The notes beneath the pieces were generated by a model. That model had not been told where the DNA came from. It searched no databases and worked only from the letters and a program-made list of their open reading frames with translations. The translations under genes were made by a program, and so were the position numbers. Shown here piece by piece: positions 23,935 to 33,560 of a stretch of DNA of 64,000 bases; within the stretch, counting starts at the first letter, position 1, and each line of letters begins with the position of its first letter. Source of the DNA: Chelonoidis abingdonii. Its lineage: Eukaryota; Chordata; Testudines; Testudinidae. Location of the stretch: positions 291,896,275 to 291,960,274 of the forward strand of contig NC_133770.1 of assembly GCF_003597395.2 (NCBI RefSeq), written 5' to 3'.

Positions 23935-24532
23935 ATAGCCAACCAAATAGTTGAATTAATATTATTAGCCATATATTGAGTTGGATGAGTAATGACAGAT
24001 TTATTTGGGAATAATTTGTACAACCTGATAACTAGAGATAAGAAAAGAACAGTCAACAAAATCCCATGAAACTTGCCTTTTCTAAGGGTTCATTACAAAC
24101 TCGTAGCTCAGGTCAAATTGTTGAAAGGTTCTCAGACCATCTGAATGAATGCTGAATCATTGTGAAGCACACTAAGCTGACATTTTGTTATTTTAAAATT
24201 CTATGACATCAGCAGTGCTGCATGGTTTGAATGTGAAATCAGGAGAAACTCAGCTGTTTTGACTGAGCTTCACTGTGAAATTTTGGGTTAAGCACAACTC
24301 AAATGCAAACTGAAAGCAAACTCAGGGAAGCACAAACACACATTAACTAAAGCCAAGTTGATTATCTGCACAAACCCTCTGAAGTAAAACCAGTTAGTAT
24401 CTTTTAGCCACAAGTAAGAAGTGCTCTTCCAGATTTTTCAGATGTAAATGTTAGGATATAGATATTCAGGATTGTCTGTAAAGGCCTCTACTTTAAGAAT
24501 GTAGGTGTATTCTTATCACTTAGCTAGTTATA
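23935..24532. other. No gene recognised
   Basis: Spacer upstream of the solo LTR. Nothing assigned. Confidence 0.45.
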
Positions 24533-24537
24533 GAGGT

Positions 24538-25478
24538 TGTCATAAGTAGATAGGTAAGGTAAGGGTTAATTTTCTTTTTCCTGTAAAGGGGGAACAAAGA
24601 GAACCAAACACCTGACCAGAGGACCAATCAGAGAACTGGATTGTTTAAAGTCAGGGGCGGGAATTTGTATACCCGGGGTCTGTGTTTCCTTAGCCTATGG
24701 GTTAAAAGTTTTTGCTAACTCCATTCTTATCTCAGAAGTTTCTCCTAAACATCTGAAGATACAAAGGAAAGCAATAATTCGGCTAATGATGAAGCTTTGT
24801 GTTGTATTGTACATGTATGTTTGATTTTGCTGGACTGTTTAATCGGGTAGTCTTTAAAATACAGCTGTTTATTCTTATTTTTTATAAGCAACGACCTGTA
24901 TTGAGTGTCATTTAATGCAAGATTATGTTTTGTTTTTCTTTCTTTTTATACTAAGTTCTTTTGAAAGAACTGCTGGGAGTTTTTTTTCTAAGTGAGGCAA
25001 AGGGAAAGCCAGGCTGTGGGCTATTTTCTATTGTTTCAGGGATAAAGAGCAGGCTACGGGGAAAGAGAAAAAGACTGCATCTCTGTTCTCTTGTGTTTGA
25101 AGTTTTTTCTCTGTTATCAGCTACGAGACCGGGAGGGGAATCTCCTTGTGTGCTAGCTGTGATTAGCTGTGAATGCATAGCCTCGGGGACGCTAGATTGC
25201 CTCTCCGGTTTGTATTCAAAGAGTGAAGTCTAGTCTCGCCCCCGGCTAACCCAGGAAGGGGGAAGCTGGGAGAGAAGAGAGGGAAACCCAGGGCTCTGGT
25301 CTTGGGGGTCCCCCAGGGGAAGGTTGGGGTGACCGGGGGGGGTACTAGGAACCCCAATAGTCCCTAGTTGGTGGCAGAGAGAGAAATATCCAAGCAGGTA
25401 GTGAGCTTGGGGAGTTTCAGGTAAGCACCCAGATTTGGACGCTAAAGTCCAGAATCTGGGACCGGAGGCTTTACCACA
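24538..25478 (+). mobile_element. Solo LTR of an endogenous retrovirus, 941 bp
   Basis: It starts TGTCATAAG and ends TTTACCACA, so the termini are TG...CA. A perfect 5-bp target duplication, GAGGT, lies at 24533-24537 and 25479-25483. Plus orientation is inferred from a CCAAT box near 24622 (GGACCAATCAG), a GC box near 24654 (AGGGGCGGG) and a TATA-like TTTGTATAC at 24665. No internal gag, pol or env follows, so it is a solo LTR left by recombination. The frames at 24951-25357 lie inside it and are not genes. A GGTGGCAGAG word near 25371 resembles primer-site text but lies inside the LTR as I define it. Confidence 0.85.
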
Positions 25479-25659
25479 GAGGTATAAAAGAAAGAATCAA
25501 AGATCACTGGAATGGCCTTCCTTCTGTGACAGGCTAAGGCCTTCAGCTAAGATGTAGTTAGACCCCCATAAGCTGGGAAGTGTATGGTCACATCCTCAAA
25601 TTCCAAACTAGTCACATTGAAATAAGGTGCTATTGGGCTATTAGGAATACAGTCCTGTC

Positions 25660-26347
25660 CTGATATTCCTATCACCTCCAGAGAAAGGGAAGAGCCTAGA
25701 AGATGTAAAAGGAAACTTAGTTTGATCGCATCTTGTCTGGCAAGAACTCACTTATCAATAGACACAGCTAGAAAACCCTTATGTCTGTATAGCTGTAGTT
25801 GTGAAATCCTCACTTCTGTATTGTTTTGTATGTTTATTTGCATGGTCTCTGTCTGGTTCTGTGATTGTTTCTGTCTGCTATACAATTAATTTTGTTAGGT
25901 GTAAACCAATGAAGGTGGTGGGATATAATTAGTTAAATAACCATGTTACAATATGTTAGGATTGGTTAGTTAAATTTCAGTAAAATGATTGGTTAAGGAA
26001 CAGCTAAGCAAAACTCAGGTTTTACTATATAGTCTGCAATCAATCAGGAAGTAAGGGGGGGAATGGGAACAGGGACTGGGAATGGAGGAATTGGGATCGT
26101 GTTTTGCTGAAGTGGGAAATGGAAACAGGGGATGGGAACGGGAACAGGAACAGGGACACAGGCAAGGCTCTGTGGTGTCAGAGCTGGGAAGGGAGACACT
26201 AAGGAAGGAAACTGGAATCATGCTTGCTGGAAGTTCACCCCAATAAACATCGAATTGTTTGCACCTTTGGCCTTCGGGTATTGTTGTTCTCTGTTCATGC
26301 GAGAAGGACCAGGGAAGTAGGAGGGTGAAGGAATAAGCCCCCTAACA
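25660..26347 (+). mobile_element. Second LTR, different family
   Basis: Promoter and processing signals are in order: CCAAT near 25906, TATATAG at 26026-26032, AATAAA at 26242-26247, and a 3' end CCCCTAACA at 26339-26347. U3 includes ATTGGTTAGTTAAATTTCAG-type text. An imperfect GGGAAC-rich array lies at 26059-26158, between TATA and AATAAA. The 5' end and target duplication are not certain. No internal retroviral sequence adjoins it, so it is a probable solo LTR. Confidence 0.75.
26059..26158 (+). repeat. GGGAAC-type degenerate tandem repeat in LTR
   Basis: Repeated GGGAAC, GGGAAT and GGGATG units between the TATA-like box and the poly(A) signal of the LTR. It lies within the presumed R region. 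Confidence 0.7.
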
Positions 26348-26648
26348 GTGAACATTGCCTTTCTTTTACTCCTAAAGGGCTTTTGATGTAAAGTGATTTA
26401 AAGTGCTAAACAGAGCCTTGTGCAAATATCTCTGCATAGAGTAAGTTTCATTTGATAGGCTTGGAAGGTTAGATTTTTATCGGTGAATGTCAATAAACAT
26501 TCATTTCCTCGTATAAACGGACGTAAAAATATTTCCATTGATAGTAATTAAGATTTACAGATAGCCAAAGTAAGAAAAAATCTGCTTGAAAACTTATTAG
26601 AGTTTGATTTAAGGCTATTTACTTTGTATATTTTGATATGATATTGAC
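26348..26648. other. Spacer, nothing recognised
   Basis: AT-rich spacer between the second LTR and the fold-back SINE. Confidence 0.4.
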
Positions 26649-26660
26649 AATTTGTGACTT

Positions 26661-26855
26661 GCAGTGCAGTTGTAGCCATGTCAGTCCCAGGATATTAGAG
26701 AGAGAGAGGAGGTGGGAGAGGTACTATCTTTTATTGGACCAACTTCTGCTCGTGGGAGAGACAAGCTTTTGAGCCACAGAAGAGCTCTGTGTGGCTCAAA
26801 ACCTTGTCACTCTCAACAACAACAGTAGGTATTACCTCACCCCCCAGGTCTCTCT
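26661..26855. mobile_element. Fold-back SINE-like element, first copy
   Basis: The left arm reads GTAGCCATGTCAGTCCCAGG, ATTAGAGAG, ATCTTTTATTGGACCAACTT and GACAAGCTTTTGAGCCACA. The right arm repeats parts in reverse complement (GTGTGGCTCAAAACCTTGTC, TATTACCTCACC, TCTCTCTAAT). The centre is the palindromic GAGCCACAGAAGAGCTC-TGTGTGGCTC at 26771-26796. The right arm has lost the TTTTATTGGACC piece. Imperfect 12-bp flanking repeats AATTTGTGACTT (26649-26660) and AATTTGTCTCTT (26856-26867) match at 10 of 12 positions. Confidence 0.8.
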
Positions 26856-26867
26856 AATTTGTCTCTT

Positions 26868-27158
26868 AACAGTTATAAAGCTTTAACTTTTTGAATCTCA
26901 AGATCAACTGTCATTAAATAATTATATTTGGCTTCCCCATTATATTCGGCTTCCCCATTGTCTGAACCCCTCCCCACAATTTCCTGCAAGTGCGAACATT
27001 TAAAACAGAAAAAAATGCTTAAAAATTATCTGTCAAAATTATAAAAAATGATGCTGTGATTGTAGCATGCAGCATATGAGCTTTAATCTAACTAGCACAA
27101 GTAACAACAGTAGGGCAGACATGGTGGCATGAGCTTCAGCGCAGGCTTGCTGCCTGAG
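26868..27158. other. Spacer; short duplicated word
   Basis: A short direct duplication TTCGGCTTCCCCATT / TTTGGCTTCCCCATT lies at about 26928-26958. Otherwise nothing assigned. Confidence 0.45.
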
Positions 27159-27160
27159 TA

Positions 27161-27519
27161 CAGTAACTCCCCACTTAACCTCCTCTCACTTAATGTTGAG
27201 CCCCTCACCCGTGGTGCTTGCAGAGTAGAGGAAGCTACAGCTGCTGTTGTGCAATGTGCTTCTCCTAGCCTACGGCACCTTCAGCCTCCTTGCCTGACTC
27301 ATTGTCTGCAGTGCCAGTGGGCTGTGCCTGTGTGGGGTAAGGCGGGGACATCTCCCAACTATAGTACTGTACAGTATTGTATGGCAAAAATTTTCTCCCT
27401 GGAACTTAACATCCTCCCCCCACCCCCATTTACATTCATTCTTATGGGGAAATTGGATTCGCTCACTTGAAGTCATGTTTTTCAGGAACATAACTACAAT
27501 GTTAAGTGAGGAGCTACTG
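27161..27519. mobile_element. Tigger-like (TcMar) MITE, 359 bp
   Basis: The ends are inverted repeats CAGTAACTCCCCACTTAAC at 27161 and the complement of CAGTAGCTCCTCACTTAAC ending at 27519 (17 of 19 match). TA precedes the left end (27159-27160). The right flank is TG, consistent with a mutated TA duplication. The interior near 27437-27500 has AAATTGGATTCGCTCACTTG, a complementary echo of the end text. No transposase frame. The frames at 27129-27530 are inside it and not genes. Confidence 0.88.
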
Positions 27520-27520
27520 T

Positions 27521-28628
27521 GCAAACCCACCTGGGACCATGAGTGAGTATGTACCCAAGAAGACAGTGTGGTCTAAAGTCTGTGCCACCATGTCTACCCT
27601 GCTGTTACTCATGCTAGCTATATTAAAGATAAGATACCTGTCTGGAATCACTCCTTCGCTTGCACTATAAACATCACCACAGAGACTATAGAATAATATT
27701 TTACCACAAGTGCTTAATTACCTCTGCTTCATGGTTTAAAAGCCAAGCTGGCTTCCATATTAGAAAAGTTTCTATTTCCTGGAACACTGGTGGGACTATT
27801 TGAGCTTCAAGATAGCCTTTTTTTGTGAACATCTGAGTCTCTTCATTAAATAGATGCCTCTCAGTAAAGAGTGGATTTGCAGGACTTGTTTGCACACCTG
27901 ACCACTTTAATTACTACTCAGAAATAGTCAAAAGAGTGGTGGAAATGCCACTCCAATAGTTCCTATTGTCATGCCATCTTTCAATCTGTTATTCTTTAGG
28001 ATCACTTCTGCAAGTATATTCTCGTAACAAGTAGATGGAAAAATGCCCCTCCTGATCTATGGAACTTTTCCATGACCAAAAATCATTGTGCTGTCAATAG
28101 GTTGTTTTGTGACTATTCTATCACACCCTGATAAAAATGAGATCACAACTGAAAAGGTGCTAAATGCTGCTTTTTCACTGGAATTATTTCCTTATTCTGA
28201 AGTTGTCACAGAAACGATACACTTTTTTATAGGACAGATGTTATCTAAAATCTCTAAGCTATAGCTGTCAGTACCTCTCTGATTTTGTAAGTGTCTGTCA
28301 AAATTATAGACTCAGGTTACAATTCTAAGGGTATTAAAAGTGTGACTTGACATGTAACAGAATTTGTGTGTTCTTAACAAAAAATAACATGCCAACATTG
28401 TTTTAAACCTGAAGCTCAAGAAACATATTGTATTTAAGCCATTAATGTGCTGCTCAAACACCAGCAAGGTTCCTGGCAGTTCTGAAGCCATGTTGCTAGT
28501 ACAAAGAGATATTTACCCTGCATTAGGTAAGCAATGACCTGATCGAAACTAAACAGACTTTGGAAGGACATCGCTTATCATTCAAATGGGCATTCAGGCA
28601 AATTCTTTTTCTGAGCTTCCGCAAAACC
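27521..28628. other. No gene recognised
   Basis: Unassigned AT-rich DNA. Confidence 0.5.
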
Positions 28629-28629
28629 T

Positions 28630-28725
28630 ACTGGTTAAATTCTGCTCTGAGTTACCTGAGTGCCACTCCGTACAACGTCAATGAGAGTGGGAAAAAATGT
28701 AAATGAGAGCAAATGTTGACCCTAA
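28630..28725. repeat. Short palindromic element
   Basis: The arms AAATTCTGCTCTGAGTTACC and GTAAATGAGAGCAAATGTTG flank a diverged core with ACGTCAATGAGAGT. The arms are inverted relatives, as in the 43640 element. Confidence 0.55.
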
Positions 28726-28869
28726 GCTTTAAATATACAGTATCCTGAAATCGATAAGATTTTACAAAGTAAGGGAATTCTGAATAATCCTACCATACCC
28801 GTTCTCTGCATAATAGAGGTTTTCAAGTTCCAGAGCTACCATTCCTTTAAAAACCGACAAAATTATCAG

Positions 28870-29052
28870 TTCAGAAGTTCAAAGAACTTTATTTATATAG
28901 AAGTACATTCGGTATAGTTAAGCACATTTTAAAGATGGATAAAATGAGATAGAGAGAGTTAAATTACTTGCCGAAGGTCACACAGGCAGTAAGTGGCAGA
29001 ACCAAGAACGAAACTCAGGAGACCTGATTTGTAATCCATTGTTTCACATGGT
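28870..29052 (-). mobile_element. MIR-like SINE
   Basis: The plus strand reads AAATTACTTGCCGAAGGTCA, CACAGGCAGTAAGTGGCAGA, then AACTCAGGAGACCTGA, the exact reverse order of the MIR tRNA-related head and core. One of the best-preserved MIR copies here. Confidence 0.8.
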
Positions 29053-29059
29053 ATCCGTA

Positions 29060-30100
29060 CTCTTAGAATTTCTCGGTTATCTCACCTCTGAAAAATGGAC
29101 CAAAAACAGTCAAAGAAGGGGCGTGCTGCATAGCTACTCCGGGAGTACAAACAGAAATGAGTCAAAAGGCAATACGCACTGCCTCTGAAAAGATGAATAT
29201 GGTACACTATATTTAGAATGGACAATTCAGCAGCTTATTTTTTAAAGTTCTATTTAGAGAGTTTCTTTTGTCTTCATTTTAAGGCAGAGAAAAACATAGT
29301 AAAATGCAATTTAGAGAATGGGGAGCTCTCACAGGAATTCATATAAACAAGCCTCAGTTAATGAAAATTACTGTTGGTGGTAGGGAGGAAGAAAAGAAGT
29401 AGAAAGCCAGAAGAGTGATTTATGAGATTAGGTATCCAAAATACACACAACAGATTCCTACTGAAAACAAAAAACTTTCCCCACACAGGATAATCTTTCA
29501 ATAATTTATAACAATATTAATAAAAAAAATCAGTTCTGTGCTTGAGCTACAGAATTTGTTTTCAATCTCAAGTGATTTTTGTCCAGTTACAGCTTGTTTC
29601 TGTTCATTGCAAGATTGTTATAAAATAAATAACTCTTACATATCTTTTCTTAATAATCAGAATGTCCAATTTAGCCTAGCTTTCCTTCTCATCAAACATG
29701 TATGCCTTCCACACAAATACTCCTTGGCAATTTATGAGGCTTGCCCTAGAGGAGAAATCTGAATCTTAAAAAAAGTTGTTACCAAACACATTAATGACCT
29801 ACTCTTTCCTAAAAGAGGTGATTCCTTAACCACAAATAGGAAACCTGCCAGTTGACTGAAACCAATTTGGGCATCCATAAATAAAGAATTATTTTGTGTA
29901 CCTATTGTTCCTGACCTTCAGCCTCAATTTTATTGTATTAATTGAAAGAAAACAAACTGGAGAGGAATTAAAAAGATGTCCATAAGCATCTCTAGTGACC
30001 TTCCACTGTAACTCTTATCCTCCATTACAGCACACTACAATCTAGTATTTAAAAAGCAAAAACGAAGAAAAAGAAAGTACCAGGCATTGTATCTCCCGCG
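29060..30100. other. No gene recognised
   Basis: AT-rich, unassigned. Confidence 0.5.
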
Positions 30101-30104
30101 AATC

Positions 30105-30160
30105 CCTACATGCACAGAGCTCCACTGAAATCAATGGGGCTGTGTATGGGTGCAGGGTTT
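30105..30160. repeat. Palindromic element fragment
   Basis: GAGCTCCACTGAAATCAATG at 30117 followed by GGGCTGTGTATGGGTGCAGG. It keeps the CACTGAAATCAATGGGG core, a partial copy of the small palindromic class. Confidence 0.5.
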
Positions 30161-30471
30161 GCCAATGTGGAGAAACTTGTAGATCCAGGACTATAGATTT
30201 GTAAAGAAGATGGCTTTAAGTCTCAACTGATGTGCTGTGTTTCAGGCAGACCACTTTCTTCCTAGATAGGCAACTAGGTCATAACATTTTGTCCCCTCTA
30301 ACCTTAACAAGTTTTGCTTTCTCAACATCCCATTACATTGCTCACAGACATGTAAGAGATTCTCCTAACACTGCATAATACCACCATCTGCCATCTAATG
30401 GACAGTTATATTCTTTATCTAAAATTAATTTGTATTTCAGCTCCAATTTACAACTTTCCCTGAACTAAAGC

Positions 30472-30545
30472 AACACAATCCTGCAAACTTTTACTCATGA
30501 GAGTTATCCCTGTTCATGGGAGTAGTTCCACAGAAGTCATTTGGC
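30472..30545. repeat. Short palindromic element
   Basis: CAATCCTGCAAACTTTTACT, CATGAGAGTTATCCCTGTTC, ATGGGAGTAGTTCCACAGAA. The inverted arms TGAGAGTTATCCC and GGGAGTAGTTCCA suggest a diverged copy of the CATTGACTT class. Confidence 0.5.
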
Positions 30546-30549
30546 ATCC

Positions 30550-31369
30550 AAACATCAATGTTATGCAGCTGATAAACAGTAGTAAAAGTGCATTACATCA
30601 TCATAACTGTCTCACTGTTACCTTATCACCACGGCCTTCCGTATGTTGTATCGAGGTGTTATCTTTCATCTTATAGTAGATTTTAAGCTCTGTAGGACAG
30701 GGACATCTTTTTTGTTATGTGTGGGTACAGAGGCAACCACAGTGTGGCCACAATATAATAAAAATAATGCTAGGAAAACACGATCATTAGAAGGGACAAC
30801 CTGAATAAGAATTACTCACATTAAGCATTGCAGGACAGCTCATAATTATCCCTAATATAGTGCTTTCATCAATAAATTATGTTCTATGAGCAGAACACTG
30901 CTGATTACTACCAGTTTTTTACTCCTTTCTCACCCCATAATAGGACTGCTTACTCTGTAGATGTTCTTCCACTCTTTATTACAGTAAAGACAATGTCCTT
31001 TCAAACAGAAGAATATCAGAAAGGAGCGATAACAACATTGCTGATGCTGAGAATGTTGCTTAGAAGTTAAACTATTCTCTCACTAGAGGTGATACCTTGC
31101 GTCGGGAAGGAAGCACATTGGCATAGCAGTGATGGGAAGCTTGCATCTCCCCTGCCCGTACTGTCCATGGATAGAAGACTTCATCTTATTTATTCCATGC
31201 ACAGAAGACTTAACTTTCCTGGCCTGTGAGTACAATACCTTTCCTCAGTACTAAAATGCAGTTAAAACGTATATTAAAAATAGAATAGTCAGCACGATAA
31301 TCATATCAAACACCATTATTTTTAATTCTAAAAGTGGTTTAGATAATGAAATGGATAGTGAAGACAGGC
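30550..31369. other. No gene recognised
   Basis: Nothing assigned. The frame at 30879-31070 has no recognisable domain. Confidence 0.5.
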
Positions 31370-31640
31370 CAGTGGTGGATTAGCCACTGGAACAATGGGG
31401 CCCATGCCCATGGGGCCACAGGTAATTTGGGGCCTCCAGAAAATGTGCAATCCCGCACCTCAACCCGCTCCGCCTGCCCGAAGCTCCTGCCAAGGAGCAG
31501 AGGAAGCGCCCATGCCCTGATCCTGCTCCCAGGCAGGAGAGCCAGGGGTGGGGAATAACTGCAGGTGGAAGGTGTGGGGAAGGGCTCCCACTTGCTTTGG
31601 CCTAGGGCCCCACAAAATGGTACTCTGCCTCTGAGACAGG
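31370..31640. repeat. GC-rich interspersed repeat, unclassified
   Basis: An abrupt GC-rich block begins CAGTGGTGGATTAGCCACTG and contains GGGGCCCATGCCCATGGGGCC (31400-31420) and GGCCTAGGGCCCCAC near 31600. Composition and text resemble non-autonomous DNA elements of reptiles. I could not locate a matching second terminus or target duplication. The overlapping frames inside are not genes. Confidence 0.5.
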
Positions 31641-32704
31641 CTCATCTCTTCCAGCATAAGAAAACAGAAGTGTATCTGAGGAATGACAGGCTTCTAGCAG
31701 GGCACAAGGTCAGACTGGAGTCTGTTCAATGAGAGTGGGGCTAGACCTACCGCAAACGGGTTCATCCGTACTTGAGAGAGACCATGAGACGGGAGTGGAG
31801 CAGAAAACCAGTCACTGCAAGGAAAGATCTCAATGGCAGTTGAGTGGGAGCAAGAGAGGATCGGGGAAAGGATATCTTTTGGGGAGGAGATTATTTTACA
31901 GAGCACTGGCTTCATCAGATATGAGAAATCAAGAGTGTTTTGGGGAATCTGAGGCGTAGAATTCGTCTTTCTAGGTTATTTCTGGCAGAGGCACCCCCAC
32001 TATGGCACAGCAGAAGGAATAGTAAAGCCTAGTTATATTAGCCACATGATATGTAACATGTATATATTCCTTTTAGACTTTGTCTGGCTCATGAAAAGAT
32101 GCAAAGGTGAAATGAGTGACCTTTGACAATGCTGACAAGTTTGTATCTCATCCACGGCTTCTTTTTATAGCTTTTACTGGCTGGGCAATCTGACTGTTGT
32201 CTAAAAATATATTAGCAGTTACTATGCCTTGAAGAGGGTCTTTAGCAAAATGAAGAGCTGAAGACAAAGCACTGTGGTAGTAAATGCGGACAGGTCAGAA
32301 AAAGATCACTTTCTCTGTTCTCCCTCTGTCAGATAGTTATAATGCTGAATATTTAAACGTGGTGATGCTAATGACTTTCGCTGTATGTGAAGGGGAGAAT
32401 TACTATACATTTATAAAACCAAAGTACAAGCCTGAATACTGATGACAGGAATGCAAGAAAAAATGCAGCCCTTATCCCAGGCAATGGCTGATTTTAATGA
32501 AGGAGAATTGGCCTTTCATGGCTGATGGAAGCAGAGGCAGCAGTTAGTTCGATGAATTTCATTTGAAGAATGTGCACGTTTCAATGCTCATTCATTCTGA
32601 TATGGTGCCTGAGGCTGCCCTTTCAGCATAAGTGCCCTCCAAAGATGTTTTTCCCCTTAAGTGGGTTTTTTTTTATTATTAAGAATCAGCACAAAATAGC
32701 TGTT
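31641..32704. other. No gene recognised
   Basis: Unassigned DNA. Frames at 31694-31959 overlap on opposite strands and lack domains. Confidence 0.5.
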
Positions 32705-32824
32705 GCTTGAGGGGAAACTGTGTCGACTCACATGCCCTCTTCTCTGTGACTTAATTCATACATTTTAAGGCCAGAAGGGACCATTATGATCATCTTATCT
32801 GACCTCCAATCTCTCTATGATTTA

Positions 32825-33095
32825 GGCCTTGTCTACATGAAGAAATTGAGTATATACAGGTATACTGTAATAGCTTCCAGAATAAAAGGCCCTTAATTCC
32901 TGAATAATTACTTGGCCCACGAAGCACAGTAATTATTCTGGAATAAAGTGATTTTTATTCTCAAACAGTGTCCACACAAGCAGCAAAGAGTCCTGTGGCA
33001 CCTTATAGACTAACAGATGTATCGGAGCATGAGCTTTCGTGGGTGAATACCCACTTTGTCAGATGTAGTGTCAATTTCTCTGTGTAGACACAGCC
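32825..33095. mobile_element. Harbinger-like MITE with SINE inside
   Basis: The termini are GGCCTTGTCTACATGAAGA (32825) and the complement of GGCTGTGTCTACACAGAGA (ending 33095), 14 of 19 matching. The flanks are TTA (32822-32824) and TCA (33096-33098), consistent with a decayed 3-bp TTA duplication typical of Harbinger. Copy B of the surrounding duplication reads straight through the site (GTTTTAGTTTCCCACC near 36345), a paralogous empty site. The interior has inverted GAATAATTACT / AGTAATTATTC. Confidence 0.82.
32973..33066 (+). mobile_element. SINE-like fragment nested in MITE
   Basis: GCAGCAAAGAGTCCTGTGGC, CTTATAGACTAACAGATGTA, GAGCTTTCGTGGGTGAATAC is the forward orientation of the family at 23854 and 62165. 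A 6-bp direct repeat AGTGTC flanks it (32967-32972, 33067-33072), plausibly a target duplication. Confidence 0.75.
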
Positions 33096-33215
33096 TCAGT
33101 TTCCCATCTGGAAAACAGAACACTGAGCTACTTAACAGGTTAATAAGCCTGTAAAATGCTTTAAGGTCCCTGGATGCAAGGTTCTATGCAAGTATTATTA
33201 CGATTATGGTTATAA
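33096..33215 (+). mobile_element. MIR-like core in duplication copy A
   Basis: CCTCAGTTTCCCATCTGGAA followed by AAAATGCTTTAAGGTCCCTG and TATTATTACGATTATGG is MIR text. The same relic lies in copy B, so the MIR predates the duplication. Confidence 0.65.
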
Positions 33216-33560
33216 AACTGACTGCGTTGAAATGCCAGTTCAGTGCTCATACTCATCACAGATCTCAAAGTCAAGCTGTGAACTTTACATTTTAACATCA
33301 TCACCACTAATATCAAACAGATTTCTGTCTCTCCCAAGTGCCTGCTGCAGAAATCTGGAACCTCTGACTGCTCTATTCTCCCAGGCAACTGGATGCCACT
33401 CAGTGTCTAGGCAAGTTCTAGCATATCTTTGGGGCATCTCTGAATAATTGTTTCAGGGCCCTGCTCTTTACTAGGGTTCCCTGGCTGCTTCTCCTCTGTT
33501 TCAATAGCTGTTTTGCTCCACTAGGCAGGGAAAGACTCTGCATTGAGGGCTCTTCCATTC

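Larger units (their letters stand above)
32705..33560 (+). repeat. Diverged duplication, copy A
   Basis: Copy A aligns in the same orientation with 36230-36763. Shared blocks include CTCTTCTCTGTGACTTAATT, CTGACCTCCAATCTCTCT, a MIR core, CTCAAAGTCAAGCTGTGA, CACTAATATC, and a terminal block GCTGCTTCTCCTCTGTTTCA to CTCTTCCATTC. Copy A is interrupted at 32825-33095 by a MITE absent from copy B. The left end contains a CR1 3'-end relic (AAGGCCAGAAGGGACCATTA). Confidence 0.75.

Noticed and set aside
24951..25357. Overlapping 64-90 codon frames on both strands
   Set aside because: All lie within the 941-bp solo LTR, between the promoter signals and the 3' end.
25371..25400. GGTGGCAGAG as a retroviral primer binding site implying internal provirus sequence
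   Set aside because: It lies inside the TG...CA unit bounded by a perfect 5-bp duplication, and no gag or pol text follows.
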